A stretch of DNA of 64,000 nt from Phreatobacter cathodiphilus (GCF_003008515.1 NZ_CP027668.1:2472001-2536000); one strand, 5' to 3'; positions 1-9,056 are shown, numbered from the stretch's first letter. Translations and numbers: made by a program. Notes: generated from the letters alone by a model not told the origin.

Positions 1-155
1 AGAACGCCGAGCTCTGGCAGCGGCTCGACGACGTCGCCGACCTCCACGAGATTACCTGGCACTGGGTCAAGGGCCATGCCGGCCATCCCGAGAACGAGCG
101 GGCCGACGAGCTCGCCCGCGAGGGCATGGCCCCCTTCAAGCCGGTCCGGCGCTGA
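1..155 (+). CDS. rnhA: Ribonuclease HI, C-terminal part (cut by left edge)
   Basis: Only the last 50 residues are visible; the reading frame is open to the left edge, with its first full codon at base 3. Ribonuclease HI cleaves the RNA strand of RNA-DNA hybrids in the cytoplasm. The tail contains [19 protein letters not shown], the family's C-terminal signature with the catalytic-loop His (KGHAG) and the last metal-binding Asp (ERADELA). A short tail, KPVRR, precedes the TGA. The next gene starts 85 bases downstream on the same strand. Confidence 0.93.
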   Translation, partial: NAELWQRLDDVADLHEITWHWVKGHAGHPENERADELAREGMAPFKPVRR

Positions 156-240
156 TCACGGGGACGTGAGAATCGGCAGGTATTTTGCAACTCTGTGTTT
201 CGACCGGGGGACACGTCCCGGATTGACACAGGAGACGACC

Positions 241-741
241 ATGACCAGGCCGCCTTTCTCCGCCGCGAGCCTCGCCGATCTCGACCTCGACGCCGCCCCG
301 ATCCGCCCCGAATGGGTGCTGGAGGGCCGCCCCGTCGCCCGCTGTCGCCACTGGTCGGATTCCTCCGACGGCACGACCTCGGCCATGGTCTGGGACTGCA
401 CGGCCGGCACCTTCCGCTGGTATTTCGGCGGCGACGAGATCGTCCACATCATCGAGGGAGAGGTCGTCGTCTCCGGCGACGGCGCGCCCGCCCGCACCCT
501 GCGTCCCGGCGATGCGGCCCTGTTCCGCGCCGGCACATGGGCGACCTGGCATGTGCCCCATTACGTGCGCAAGCACGCCATCTGCCGCGACAGCCTGCCC
601 TCGGCCATCACCTTCCCGCTGAAGGCGACGCGCAAGGTGTTCGGCCTCGCCCGCCGCGTCCGCGAAACCGTCGCCGCTCGCATCGGCCTCACGGCTCAGC
701 AGACGATCCCGCTGGCGCTCATGCTGGTGGTCGGGGTCTGA
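241..741 (+). CDS. Cupin domain-containing protein (DUF861-like)
   Basis: This 166-aa cytosolic protein has a single cupin barrel at about residues 42-113. The first cupin motif is degenerate (WYFGGDEIVHIIEGEVVV) and is followed by LRPGDAALFRAGTWATWHV, as in the cupin_3 / ureidoglycine aminohydrolase-like group. The ATG at 241 follows an AGGAGAC ribosome-binding site. After the barrel comes an unusual tail of about 45 residues, rich in Arg and Ala and ending in a hydrophobic stretch (TIPLALMLVVGV) that might touch the membrane. It stands alone: rnhA is upstream and a convergent peroxiredoxin is downstream. The substrate cannot be told from the sequence. Confidence 0.8.
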   Translation: MTRPPFSAASLADLDLDAAPIRPEWVLEGRPVARCRHWSDSSDGTTSAMVWDCTAGTFRWYFGGDEIVHIIEGEVVVSGDGAPARTLRPGDAALFRAGTWATWHVPHYVRKHAICRDSLPSAITFPLKATRKVFGLARRVRETVAARIGLTAQQTIPLALMLVVGV

Positions 742-782
742 ACCGACGCCGGACGTCTTCTAGAGGGCGCGACGCCCTCAAA

Positions 783-815
783 TGCCCTCCCCACCGCAAG
801 CGGGGGGGGAGGGGA
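783..815. repeat. GC-rich intergenic palindrome
   Basis: A CCCTCCCC...CCGC arm and a GCGG...GGAGGGG arm around an AA loop form a long hairpin between two convergent genes. It belongs to the CCCTCYCC/GGRGAGGG palindrome family seen again near 7.15-7.35, 37.06, 38.71-38.93 kb. It could end transcription from both sides, but there is no T run. Confidence 0.6.
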
Positions 816-870
816 AGGAGCCTTACAGTGGAGGCGATCGCAGGGGGCGAGAGGGCCCGCCTTCGCTGGA

Positions 871-1356
871 TCAGAGTTGCTTCAGCAGGGCCTCGGCGCC
901 CGACACGTCGGCCTTGCCCGGACCGTCCTCGATGTTCAGCGAGGTGACGACGCCGTCCTTGACGATCATCGAATAGCGCTTGGTGCGCATGCCCATGCCG
1001 AAGCCCGACATGTCGTTCTCCAGGCCCACCGCCTTGGCGAAGTCGGCGCTGCCGTCGGCGAGGATGCCGACCTTGTCCACCGCGCCGGTCGCCTTCTGCC
1101 AGGCGTCGAGCACGAAGACGTCGTTGGTCGAGGTGACGTAGATGCCGTCCACACCCTTGGCCTTGATCGCCTCGGCGTTGGAGACGAAGCCCGGCAGGTG
1201 GTTCTTGTGGCAGGTGGGCGTGAAGGCGCCCGGCACGGCGAAGAGAACGATGGTCTTGCCGGCGAAAACCTCCGCGGTGGTGCGGGCGGCGGGGCCGTCC
1301 GCGGTCATGGTGCGGAAGGTCGCTTCCGGCAGCTTGTCGCCGACCTGGATCGTCAT
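871..1356 (-). CDS. Type-5 (glutaredoxin-dependent) peroxiredoxin
   Basis: This thiol peroxidase reduces hydrogen peroxide and organic peroxides in the cytosol. The protein is 161 aa, the usual Prx5 length. The active-site segment VPGAFTPTCHKNHLPGF places the peroxidatic cysteine at residue 49; it is the only cysteine in the protein, so recycling must use an external thiol such as glutaredoxin or glutathione. The C-terminal part has the expected MRTKRYSMIVKDGVV strand pair. I chose the ATG at 1356 because CAGGAGTT sits just upstream; a longer frame to 1419 would add 21 residues unlike the family. It converges with the cupin gene. Confidence 0.93.
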   Translation of the reverse strand: MTIQVGDKLPEATFRTMTADGPAARTTAEVFAGKTIVLFAVPGAFTPTCHKNHLPGFVSNAEAIKAKGVDGIYVTSTNDVFVLDAWQKATGAVDKVGILADGSADFAKAVGLENDMSGFGMGMRTKRYSMIVKDGVVTSLNIEDGPGKADVSGAEALLKQL

Positions 1357-1457
1357 GGGGAACTCCTGAAGATTCGTGCGTGGAACCGGCGGCCCGAAAC
1401 CGCACGGAATACCACCCACACTTAGTGCCTCGCCCGCCGGGCGTCGAGGGCGCGGCG

Positions 1458-2288
1458 TCAGCGCGGCGTCAGCCGCGTCTCCAGCGCCCGTGCCCCGGAG
1501 ACGAGGGTGAAGGTGAGTTCCTGGCCGAGGGGCTCGGTGCCGCGCGGCGCGCCGTCCATGACGAGGCGGAAGCGCCGCTCAGGCCCCGCCGTGTCGACCG
1601 GCTCCGGCAGCGGCAGCACCCAGCGGCTGTCCGGCCCCTCGACGAAGAGGTCCGCCGCCGCCGCCGCGTCAACCCCGGCGCGCAGCACGACGACGGGATG
1701 GTCGCCGCCGCGCTCGACGCGCTCCACGGCGAGCGACAGCCCCTCGGCGCCCGGCCGCGGCACCCGAGCCTCGAACTCCGCGAGCTTCGCCGCCATGGCG
1801 GGTTCGGCGGGGCCGGGCGGGAGGGCGAGCCGGGCCTCCGCCTTGGCGGGGATGCAGATCTGGTCGCAGACCGCGTAGTCGAGCTTGAGGGCGAGCCGCA
1901 CCGGGCGCGCCGCCTCCCGCGGCGTCACCCGCAGCGGGAAGACGACCGCGGACTTGTAGCCGATGGAGAAGCCGTTGCCGTCCGGAAAGCGCATCGGCGC
2001 CGGCCAGGCCAGCGCCACGTCGGCGACATTGTCGGAGCCCGACCAGTCGAAGGCCGGAGGCACGCCGGAATCGCCGGGGGTGCGCCAATAGGTCTTGGTG
2101 CCGGGATCGAGGGTGATTTCGACGCCTGCGCGATGCACCTTGCCGTCGAACCCGCCACGCACCAGCCGCACGGCGGATTTCGAATCACGCGACCAGGGCG
2201 AGGCGGAGGGCGACGCGGCGGCGGGCCTGACCGCAGCCGCCAGGGCCAGTGCGGAGACGAGGGCGCGGCGGTCCAGCATCCGTTCCAT
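1458..2288 (-). CDS. Secreted DsbD N-terminal (DsbD-alpha)-like protein
   Basis: This 276-aa protein has a cleavable signal peptide (MERMLDRRALVSALALAAAV...AAAS). The body matches the periplasmic DsbD-alpha / disulfide-reductase N-terminal domain, including YWRTPGDSGVPPAFDW and YAVCDQICIPAKA with Cys141 and Cys145. That pair is the one which in DsbD accepts electrons from the membrane domain and passes them to periplasmic or cytochrome-maturation partners. No membrane domain or thioredoxin domain follows, so this is a stand-alone alpha-domain protein, as is common in alphaproteobacteria. The start at 2288 is chosen over 2411 because the signal peptide begins there; Met at 2279 is also possible. 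It is divergent from yqgE at 2402. Confidence 0.8.
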   Translation of the reverse strand: MERMLDRRALVSALALAAAVRPAAASPSASPWSRDSKSAVRLVRGGFDGKVHRAGVEITLDPGTKTYWRTPGDSGVPPAFDWSGSDNVADVALAWPAPMRFPDGNGFSIGYKSAVVFPLRVTPREAARPVRLALKLDYAVCDQICIPAKAEARLALPPGPAEPAMAAKLAEFEARVPRPGAEGLSLAVERVERGGDHPVVVLRAGVDAAAAADLFVEGPDSRWVLPLPEPVDTAGPERRFRLVMDGAPRGTEPLGQELTFTLVSGARALETRLTPR

Positions 2289-2401
2289 GTAGCCCCCGGA
2301 ACCCGTTTTGACCACTGACGTTCCGTTGAAGATGCATATCGGGCAGGGCTGCGGGCGCCCCCGAGGGTGGCATTCGGCACGATTCCGGGTTAGCGTGGGA
2401 C

Positions 2402-3019
2402 ATGGCAGCAAATCCTCGACGTGGAGGGCGCGACAGCGTCCGCGGCTATCTCGACGGTCAGATGCTCATCGCCATGCCGACCATGCGCGACGAGCGGTTT
2501 TCGCGGACCGTCATCTACCTGTGCGCCCATTCCTCCGACGGCGCCATGGGCATCGTGGTCAACCAGAGCGCCACCAATCTCGCCTTCTCCGACCTGCTGG
2601 TGCAGCTCGACATCATCCCCGAGACGCAGAAGATCATGCTGCCCGAGCGGGTCGATTCCATCCGCGTCCTGCGCGGCGGCCCGGTGGAGACCGGCCGCGG
2701 CTTCGTGCTGCACTCCTCCGATTTCTACATCGAGAACTCGACCCTCCCCATCGACGAGGGCATCTGCCTCACCGCCACCCTCGACATCCTCAAGGCCCTC
2801 GCCAGCGGTGACGGCCCGGCCAACGCCATCCTGGCCCTCGGCTATGCCGGCTGGGGCGCAGGGCAGTTGGAGAACGAGATCCAGTCCAACGGCTGGCTGC
2901 ATTGCCCGGCCGATCCCGACCTCATCTTCGGCCCCGACGTCGAGACCAAATACGAGCGCGCCATGCGCAAGATCGGCATCGACCCCGCCATGCTGTCGAG
3001 CGAATCCGGCCACGCCTGA
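2402..3019 (+). CDS. YqgE/AlgH family protein (UPF0301)
   Basis: The 205-aa protein carries the YqgE signature along its full length: [53 protein letters not shown], and [22 protein letters not shown]. Members are cytosolic and widespread; in Pseudomonas a homologue (AlgH) affects alginate and virulence regulation, but the biochemical role is unknown. The start at 2402 gives a basic 15-residue leader before the conserved GYLDGQ. The gene is followed by pyk 97 bases downstream on the same strand. Confidence 0.92.
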   Translation: MAANPRRGGRDSVRGYLDGQMLIAMPTMRDERFSRTVIYLCAHSSDGAMGIVVNQSATNLAFSDLLVQLDIIPETQKIMLPERVDSIRVLRGGPVETGRGFVLHSSDFYIENSTLPIDEGICLTATLDILKALASGDGPANAILALGYAGWGAGQLENEIQSNGWLHCPADPDLIFGPDVETKYERAMRKIGIDPAMLSSESGHA

Positions 3020-3116
3020 TCGCCTGCCGACGAGGGCATCGGCCCCTCCCCCGGCCCGCCCCCTCGCGCCCGGCCTGCGAACCGGTCTAGGATCGGCGGC
3101 AGGGAGACGACAGCAG

Positions 3117-4550
3117 ATGCGACGCCAGCGCCGGACCAAGATTCTCGCAACCCTCGGGCCGGCCTCCACCAGCCGCGACCAGATCGCCGCGCTGTTCGCC
3201 GCCGGCGCCGACGTCTTCCGCATCAACATGAGCCACACCCCGCACGACAAGCTGCGGGAGTTCGTCGAGACCATCCGCTCCATCGAGCAGGAGCAGCAGC
3301 GGCCCATCGGCATCCTCGCCGACCTGCAAGGGCCGAAGCTGCGCGTCGGCACCTTCAAGGACGGGCCGGTGACGCTCGCGAACGGCTCCTCCTTCGTGCT
3401 GGATTCCGACAAGAAGCCCGGTGACGTCTCGCGCGTCCACCTGCCCCATCCGGAAATCCTCGCGGCACTGGAGCCCGGCCACCGCCTCATCCTCGACGAC
3501 GGCAAGGTGACGCTGCAGGCGGTGAAGTGCACGCCGACCCGCGCCGAATGCCGCGTCGTCGTCGGCGGCAAGCTCTCCGACCGCAAGGGCGTCAGCCTGC
3601 CCGACACCGACCTGCCCGTCTCCGCCCTCACCGACAAGGACCGCTCCGACCTCGACGCGGCGCTGAACGCCGGCGTCGACTGGATCGCGGTGTCCTTCGT
3701 GCAGCGGCCGGAGGACGTCGCCGAGGTGAAGAAGGTGGCGCGCGGCCGCGCCGCCGTCATGGCCAAGATCGAGAAGCCGCAGGCGGTCGCGCGCCTCGCC
3801 GAGATCATGGATATCGCCGACGCCCTGATGGTCGCGCGCGGCGACCTCGGCGTCGAGATGCCCATGGCCAAGGTGCCCGGCATCCAGAAGCAGATCACCC
3901 GCCAGGCCCGCCGCACCGGCAAGCCCGTGGTCGTCGCCACCCAGATGCTGGAGAGCATGATCACCGCCCCGGTACCGACCCGCGCCGAGGTCTCCGACGT
4001 CGCCACCGCCGTCTTCGAGGGGGCCGACGCCATCATGCTCTCCGCCGAAAGCGCCGCCGGCCAGTATCCGGTGGAGGCGGTCTCGATGATGAATCGCATC
4101 GCCGAGGAGGTGGAGGCGGACCCGACCTATCGCGCCGTCATCCAGGGCCAGCGCGCCGAGCCGGAGGCCACCGGCGCCGACGCCATCGCCCTCGCAGCCC
4201 GCGACATCGCCGAGACCCTCGACCTCTCCGCCATCGTCTGCTGGACCATGTCCGGCTCGACGGCGCTGCGCGTCGCCCGCGAGCGGCCGAAGCCGATCAC
4301 CATCGCCCTCACCCCGAAGATCGCCACCGCCCGCCGGCTCGCCCTGCTCTGGGGCGTCCACTGCGTCGTCACCCAGGACGCCCGCGACCTCGACGACATG
4401 GTGAGCCGCGCCTGCCGCTTCGCCTTCCAGGACGGTTTCGCCAAGCCCGGCCAGCGCATCATCGTGGTGGCCGGCGTGCCGCTCGGCACCCCCGGCGCCA
4501 CCAACATGCTGCGCATCGCCTTCGTCGGGGCGGAGACGGTGGACGATTAG
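3117..4550 (+). CDS. pyk: Pyruvate kinase
   Basis: This enzyme makes pyruvate and ATP from phosphoenolpyruvate and ADP, the last step of glycolysis, in the cytosol. At 477 aa it has normal length. The N-terminal barrel starts RRQRRTKILATLGPAS and has FRINMSHTPHDKL. The metal and substrate site is MAKIEKPQAV with MVARGDLGVEMP, and the effector/interface part is KPVVVATQMLESM followed by a complete C-terminal regulatory domain. ATG 3117 is preceded by a CAGGGAGACGA ribosome-binding site; the same frame is open far upstream, but that part does not resemble the family. Its stop overlaps the stop of the convergent hydrolase by four bases. Confidence 0.96.
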   Translation: MRRQRRTKILATLGPASTSRDQIAALFAAGADVFRINMSHTPHDKLREFVETIRSIEQEQQRPIGILADLQGPKLRVGTFKDGPVTLANGSSFVLDSDKKPGDVSRVHLPHPEILAALEPGHRLILDDGKVTLQAVKCTPTRAECRVVVGGKLSDRKGVSLPDTDLPVSALTDKDRSDLDAALNAGVDWIAVSFVQRPEDVAEVKKVARGRAAVMAKIEKPQAVARLAEIMDIADALMVARGDLGVEMPMAKVPGIQKQITRQARRTGKPVVVATQMLESMITAPVPTRAEVSDVATAVFEGADAIMLSAESAAGQYPVEAVSMMNRIAEEVEADPTYRAVIQGQRAEPEATGADAIALAARDIAETLDLSAIVCWTMSGSTALRVARERPKPITIALTPKIATARRLALLWGVHCVVTQDARDLDDMVSRACRFAFQDGFAKPGQRIIVVAGVPLGTPGATNMLRIAFVGAETVDD

Positions 4551-5527
4551 GACACCGGCCGTGCCGCGAGATCGGCACGCGCCTCCCGCCCCGCCGCCTG
4601 CTGCTGCGCCCGGATCTCCGCCGCGACCAGACCCGGATCGGCATGGTGCGGCCCGTGCCCGACATCGGGGAGCACGATGAGCTTCGTCTGCGGAATGTCC
4701 CGCGCGAGGCCGGTCGAATGGAGGTGGGTCCAGACGACCCCGTCCCTGTCACCGGAGATCACCGTCACCGGGCAGGCGATGGCGCCGTAGCGCGGCGCCT
4801 GCTCCCGGACCTGGGCCAGCAGCCCGGCGACATCCTCGGCATTGGCCATGAACTGCGCCGGCCTGAGCACCAGCGGGATGCCGGCGCTCTCGGCATAGTC
4901 CGCTTCGATCGGCTGCGGGCTGAAGACGCCGGCGATGCTGCGCGCCATCAGCGCCTGGCCCGCCGGCAGGGCGAGCGTCCAGGCGAAGAGCGGCCCGAGC
5001 ACGGGGCTCGCGGCCACCCGGTAGTACCAGTGCACGCCGCCGGGCCAGGGATGGGTCGCCGGCGCGATCAGCACGAGGCCGGCGACGCGGTCGCCATGGT
5101 CGAGGGCGAGCCGGCAGGCGAGCGCCCCCGCCCAGGAATGGGCGACGACGACGGCCCGCGCGACGCCGAGGGCGTCGAGGGCGTCCACCAGCGCTCCGGC
5201 CTGATGATCGAGCCGCGCCGCGGCGCGTCCCGCCTGCCGCTCGGAGAAGCCGTGGCCCGGCCGGTCGACCAGCAGGGTCCGGCCGAGGGAGCCGAGCCGG
5301 TCGCCGAAGGCCGGCCGCCAGGCGAGCGCGGAACCGGAGGCGCCGTGCAGGAAGAGCACGGGCACGTCGCCCTCGCCCCTGTCGATCACGTGCATCCGCC
5401 CCGCCCGCGTCGGCACGAAGCGGCCCTCCGGCGGGAAGGCGCGGGATATGGCGCGGGCGCTGAACCCTGTCCACCCGGCGAGGGCGGCCGGAAGCGCGGC
5501 GGCGGCGAGGGTCGAAAGGAGAGCCAT
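4547..5527 (-). CDS. Alpha/beta hydrolase
   Basis: This 326-aa alpha/beta-fold hydrolase starts with a hydrophobic segment (residues 1-22), which suggests a signal anchor. The oxyanion region is FLHGASGSALAW. The nucleophile elbow is VVVAHSWAGA with Ser131, the acid is probably Asp260 (VISGDRD) and the base His291 (DVGHGPHH), so the triad is complete. The cap region between about 155 and 235 is rich in aromatic residues. The closest families by eye are epoxide-hydrolase/haloperoxidase-like hydrolases; the substrate is not predictable. It lies downstream of the TPR gene on the same strand with 40 bases between them, and may be cotranscribed. Confidence 0.85.
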   Translation of the reverse strand: MALLSTLAAAALPAALAGWTGFSARAISRAFPPEGRFVPTRAGRMHVIDRGEGDVPVLFLHGASGSALAWRPAFGDRLGSLGRTLLVDRPGHGFSERQAGRAAARLDHQAGALVDALDALGVARAVVVAHSWAGALACRLALDHGDRVAGLVLIAPATHPWPGGVHWYYRVAASPVLGPLFAWTLALPAGQALMARSIAGVFSPQPIEADYAESAGIPLVLRPAQFMANAEDVAGLLAQVREQAPRYGAIACPVTVISGDRDGVVWTHLHSTGLARDIPQTKLIVLPDVGHGPHHADPGLVAAEIRAQQQAAGREARADLAARPVS

Positions 5528-5567
5528 GGCGGATTCTACGCCGCAGAGGCGCTGGCGGATCGGCGCG

Positions 5568-6191
5568 TCAGAGTTCGACGCCGTCCACCTTCGGCTGCAG
5601 CCGCTGGATGATCTGCGGCACCCGCTCGATGTGCGGATTGATTTCCATCGCCTTCTTGAAGGCGGCGAGCGCCTGTTTGTCCTCGCCGAGCTGCTGCAGC
5701 ATCATGCCGAGGCCGACCATCGCGCCGTAGTGGCGCGGCTCGAGGCGCAGCACGTGCTCGATGTCGGTGAGGGCGCGGCCGAGCTCGCGGCGGGCGAAGT
5801 GCAGCGTGGCGCGGCGGCTCCAGGCCTCCACCGTCTCCGGATACATGTCGATGACCGAATCGAGCAGCGACAGCGCGAGGTCGGCCTGACGCTGCTGCAC
5901 GGCCTGCTGGGCGCGCGCCATCAGGAGGTCGGCGGTGTCCGACCCGGACTGCGCCATGATCATGCCGATCTGCGCCTCGATGGCGCGGGCCTGGCGCGCC
6001 CCGTCCGCCTCGCGCAGGCGGCTGTAGAGCTCGTCCAGCCGGCGCGCACGCTCCGAGGCGAAGGAAGGCGGCGGCGCATTGGCCGCAGGGGTCGCCTCGG
6101 CCGCCGGGCCGGCGGGCGTCGGGCCGGTGACCTGCGCCGCCACGGGCGAGGCCGACAGGAGCAGGCAAAGAAAAACCGCCGCGCGCATCAT
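5568..6191 (-). CDS. Periplasmic tetratricopeptide-repeat protein
   Basis: The 207-aa product has a signal peptide (MMRAAVFLCLLLSASPVAAQ) and then a Pro/Ala-rich linker. About three TPR units follow at residues 65-195: ARAQQAVQQRQADLALSLLDSVIDMYPETVEAWSRRA in pieces, then ALTDIEHVLRLEPRHYGAMVGLG, then AFKKAMEINPHIERVP. TPR units mediate protein-protein contacts, so an adaptor role in the envelope is plausible, but no partner is evident. Adjacent ATG codons at 6191 and 6188 both place the signal peptide correctly. Confidence 0.85.
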   Translation of the reverse strand: MMRAAVFLCLLLSASPVAAQVTGPTPAGPAAEATPAANAPPPSFASERARRLDELYSRLREADGARQARAIEAQIGMIMAQSGSDTADLLMARAQQAVQQRQADLALSLLDSVIDMYPETVEAWSRRATLHFARRELGRALTDIEHVLRLEPRHYGAMVGLGMMLQQLGEDKQALAAFKKAMEINPHIERVPQIIQRLQPKVDGVEL

Positions 6192-6289
6192 GTGCCCAAG
6201 GTGGGCCACGACGCGGCGACGGTCAATGTCGGGACGATGACGACGGCGTGAGCCGCGTCGGGTCGCCCGGGAGGCGGCGTCAGCCGTCC

Positions 6290-6415
6290 TCAGCCCTGCC
6301 GCGCCTTGAAGCGCTTCTGGGTCTTGTTGATGACGTAGACGCGGCCCTTGCGGCGCACGATCTGGTTGTCGCGATGGCGACCGCGCAGCGACTTCAGCGA
6401 ATTGCGGACCTTCAT
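6290..6415 (-). CDS. rpmJ: 50S ribosomal protein L36
   Basis: The 41-aa product begins [20 protein letters not shown] and ends [12 protein letters not shown]. This is the cysteine-free (C-minus, zinc-independent) L36 paralogue typical of alphaproteobacteria; the four zinc-binding Cys/His positions of the classical form are absent. It binds 23S rRNA in the large subunit. The ATG at 6415 has a GAGG motif about nine bases upstream. It stands alone, as this form usually does, and is divergent from the GreA-like gene. Confidence 0.96.
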   Translation of the reverse strand: MKVRNSLKSLRGRHRDNQIVRRKGRVYVINKTQKRFKARQG

Positions 6416-6632
6416 GGCGGCGATCCTCGGATGGGACGAGCGCCTGGGATCGGAGGACCCGACGGACGGCGCGTCGAAGAAGAGAAGGCGCGGGCTATAC
6501 GGTGCCGGGGCCCGGGTGTCAAGGTTGCAGCGCCGGCCATCGAACGCCATCTGCAGGTGAGAGGGCGGCAGGCGCCGACGCGCCGGCCCCCGCCCGTCCG
6601 TCCACCCATGACACGAAAGGAGGCCGTCCGCC

Positions 6633-7109
6633 ATGAGCGTCGCCTTCACCAAGGAAAACGACCGCGACGGCACCGAAGCCAACCTGCAGGACAGGCCGAT
6701 CTCGCCGCATCCGAATCTCGTCACCGCCGAGGGCATGGCGGCGCTGGAGGCGGCCCTCGCGGCGGCCAAGGCCGCGGTGCAGGAGGCCCGCGACGCCGGC
6801 GAGGACGCCACCGGCCTCGCCCTCGCCCGTGCCAGCCGCGACGCCCGCTACTATTCCGCCCGCCACGCCAGCGCCGAACTGGTCGGCCCGCCGCCCGCCG
6901 ATGGCAAGGTGCATTTCGGCAGCCGCGTCACCTTCGACCGCGACGACGGCCGCCGCCAGACCTTCCGCATCGTCGGTGAGGACGAGGCCGAGCCGGCCGA
7001 CGGCACCATCTCCTACGTCTCGCCGGTCGCCCGCGCCCTGATGGGCAAGCAGGTCGGCGACGTCGCCCTTGTCGGTGGCGGCGAGGTCGAGATCGTCGAA
7101 ATCGGGTGA
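6633..7109 (+). CDS. GreA/GreB-family transcription elongation factor-like protein
   Basis: The protein is 158 aa, the size of GreA. Residues 25-75 form an Ala-rich helical N-terminal part ([20 protein letters not shown]). The C-terminal domain (about 90-158) matches the GreA/GreB FKBP-like fold: [27 protein letters not shown], then [21 protein letters not shown]. Gre factors reactivate backtracked RNA polymerase; the acidic tip of the coiled coil is needed for this, and here the coiled coil looks shortened and poor in conserved acidic residues. It may therefore be a regulator that binds RNA polymerase without cleavage activity (inference). A strong AAGGAGG site precedes the ATG. Confidence 0.85.
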   Translation: MSVAFTKENDRDGTEANLQDRPISPHPNLVTAEGMAALEAALAAAKAAVQEARDAGEDATGLALARASRDARYYSARHASAELVGPPPADGKVHFGSRVTFDRDDGRRQTFRIVGEDEAEPADGTISYVSPVARALMGKQVGDVALVGGGEVEIVEIG

Positions 7110-7146
7110 GGCGGCGGCGCGCCGCGTCCGTCCTGAGGGTTGTCCA

Positions 7147-7348
7147 GAATGCCCCACCCTCACCCTCCCCTCGCTGCACGAGGAGAAGGGGACTTCGGCC
7201 GACGGATCCTGACGGGTGGGTCGGACCAAGCACGACCGGCCGTTCGTCGATCGGAAAACGGCCGCGCCAGGCTCCACGAGCCAAACAGGCCGTCACGCGG
7301 TAGTCCCCCCCTCCCCGCGCCAGCGGGGAGGGTCGGGGTGGGGCATTC
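7147..7348. repeat. Palindromic repeat pair bounded by a 13-bp inverted repeat
   Basis: GAATGCCCCACCC at 7147-7159 is matched exactly in inverted form at 7336-7348. Each end also carries its own palindrome: CCCTCCCCTCG...CGAGGAG (7163-7184) and CCCTCCCCGC...GCGGGGAGGG (about 7309-7332). This paired-REP layout fills nearly all of the 287-base gap between the GreA-like gene and hutD. No reading frame inside looks coding. It could be a BIME or a small non-autonomous element. Confidence 0.65.
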
Positions 7349-7396
7349 CAATGGATCAACGGGTTCCCGGGCCCTGCCTCTTCGGCCCGGCGACGC

Positions 7397-7969
7397 TCAG
7401 CCCCGCCCGATCGTCACAACCGCCGCCCGGCCGCCGGGGGCCGAGGACACGGTGATCGCCTGCGCACCCTCCACCTGCACCGCCGCGCCCTGGTGCACCA
7501 CGACCGTCTCGCCGTCGGCCGTCACGCTCCAGGCCTCCTCGACGGCGAAGAGCACCACGACCGGCGCCGCCGCGACAGGGTCCTCGGCGCCGCGCCCGCG
7601 GCGGATGGCGACCTCGCCCCCCGCCTCCCCGTCCCGCGTCAAGAGGTTGAAGGCGGTGGCGGGCTTGTCGTCGCGCAGGCGGCAGAAGGGTGCCGGCGCC
7701 CCGGCGAAACGCGTCGGCTGGTCGCGGCCGAGGGTGCGGGTGCCCTCCCCTTGGAAGTCGAGATGAACGCCCGCTCCCGCGACGATGGTGAAGGTCCGCG
7801 TCACGCCCGCGTAGTCGGAGAAGGGCCCGTCCTTCAGGATGGCGGCGGTGCCGACGCGCCAGTCCGGCTCGCCGTCGGCCCCGAGGCTGACGGCGATGTC
7901 GGTGGCGGTGCCGCCGCCGTTCTTCCAGGGGACCGTCTGGAAGCCGGCGGGATCGAGGAGGCGGATCAT
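7397..7969 (-). CDS. HutD/Ves-family protein
   Basis: This 190-aa bicupin-fold protein has the hallmark N-terminus RLLDPAGFQTVPWKNGGGTATDIA and the later RVGTAAILKDGPFSDYAGVTRTFTIVAGAGVHLDF. HutD proteins often sit with histidine-utilisation genes and are proposed to control or buffer that pathway (for example by binding N-formylglutamate), but no hut genes are here. The stop of the TRAP binding-protein gene lies only four bases upstream, so the two are probably cotranscribed. In the Ves group the same fold is cold-inducible; the sequence does not decide between the subgroups. Confidence 0.88.
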   Translation of the reverse strand: MIRLLDPAGFQTVPWKNGGGTATDIAVSLGADGEPDWRVGTAAILKDGPFSDYAGVTRTFTIVAGAGVHLDFQGEGTRTLGRDQPTRFAGAPAPFCRLRDDKPATAFNLLTRDGEAGGEVAIRRGRGAEDPVAAAPVVVLFAVEEAWSVTADGETVVVHQGAAVQVEGAQAITVSSAPGGRAAVVTIGRG

Positions 7970-7973
7970 CGGC

Positions 7974-9056
7974 TCACTGCGGCGTATAGGTGATGCCGCT
8001 GATCGGCGAGACGATCTGGTTGTAGATCTCGCCGCAGCGCGCGCCGCAACGCTTCACGAAGGCAGGCAGGACCACCTTCTGCATGGCCTCGCGCAGCAGC
8101 GCCACGTCGGCCGGCGTCTCCCGCGTGATGGTCATGGGCCGGTTGGTGACCACGTGGCCGATCTTGCAGCCCGCGGCGTTGCCGGCATTGCACTGGATGC
8201 CGTCCTCGGTGAGCTCGGCGCCGAGCTTCCACTGCGCCTCCTCCACCTCGTTCATGGTCGCCTGCAGGAAGTCGCGCACGGCGGGATCGAGCCGGTTCCA
8301 CCAGGCAAGGTTCACCGCATAGGCGGCGACGCCCCACTGGATCGGCAGCGTATAGAGATGGCGCGTCACCTCGTACCAGCGGGCGCCGTTGCCGGTGGCC
8401 GTGCCGGTCACCGCGCAGTCGACGACGCCGCGCTCCAGGGCCGAATAGACCTCGGGGAAGCCGATCGCCACCGGTTGGCCGCCGATGGACTGGATGAAGT
8501 CGTTCTGCGAGCCGCCGGGCGTGCGCACGCGCCGGCCCTTCAGATCGGCGAGGCTGGTGACGGGATCACGGCAGAACAGCACCTGGCCGGGGAAGGGATA
8601 GAAGGCGACGATCTTGATGCCGACGCGCTCCAGCTCCTTGTTGAGGGTGGGCAGCATGGCGTGGGCGATGCGCCGGCCCTGCTCGTGCGAGGGGTTCTGG
8701 CCGGACATGTCGATGATGTCGAGCAGCGGCACGTCGCCGGCGACCGTCGGCAGGGCGAGGCCGGCGAGGTCGATCTGGCCCGAGCGCAGCACGCGGATGA
8801 GGTCGGGGCCGGAGAGGTTGCGCTCCGGCCAGCTCGCCAGGGTCACGCGGATGCGCCCACCGGAGCGCTGCGGCAGCGCCTCGCGCAGCATGGGGATGTC
8901 GACGCGGGTATATTGCGGGATGGAGGGCGAGAGCTGCGTCACCATCTGGATGGCGACCGGCGGCCCCGGCGGCAGGGCGGGCGCTTGGGCGAAGGCGGGG
9001 CCGGTGGCGAGAGCGACAACGGCAGCGGCGGCGAGAGACGGGAACGACGGAACCAT
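7974..9056 (-). CDS. TRAP transporter solute-binding protein (DctP family), orphan
   Basis: This 360-aa periplasmic binding protein has a signal peptide (MVPSFPSLAAAAVVALATGPAFAQ). DctP-family features include IRVLRSGQIDLAGLALPTVAGD, the central SLADLKGRRVRTPGGSQNDFI, where the Arg normally pairs with the substrate carboxylate, and FPEVYSALERGVVDCAVTG. Such proteins capture organic acids and deliver them to a DctQ/DctM membrane pair. Neither is present next to it; hutD follows instead. Four cysteines near the C-terminus (CNAGNAAGC and CGARC) may form disulfides. The start at 9056 is preferred over 9080 because it begins the signal peptide. Confidence 0.88.
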   Translation of the reverse strand: MVPSFPSLAAAAVVALATGPAFAQAPALPPGPPVAIQMVTQLSPSIPQYTRVDIPMLREALPQRSGGRIRVTLASWPERNLSGPDLIRVLRSGQIDLAGLALPTVAGDVPLLDIIDMSGQNPSHEQGRRIAHAMLPTLNKELERVGIKIVAFYPFPGQVLFCRDPVTSLADLKGRRVRTPGGSQNDFIQSIGGQPVAIGFPEVYSALERGVVDCAVTGTATGNGARWYEVTRHLYTLPIQWGVAAYAVNLAWWNRLDPAVRDFLQATMNEVEEAQWKLGAELTEDGIQCNAGNAAGCKIGHVVTNRPMTITRETPADVALLREAMQKVVLPAFVKRCGARCGEIYNQIVSPISGITYTPQ

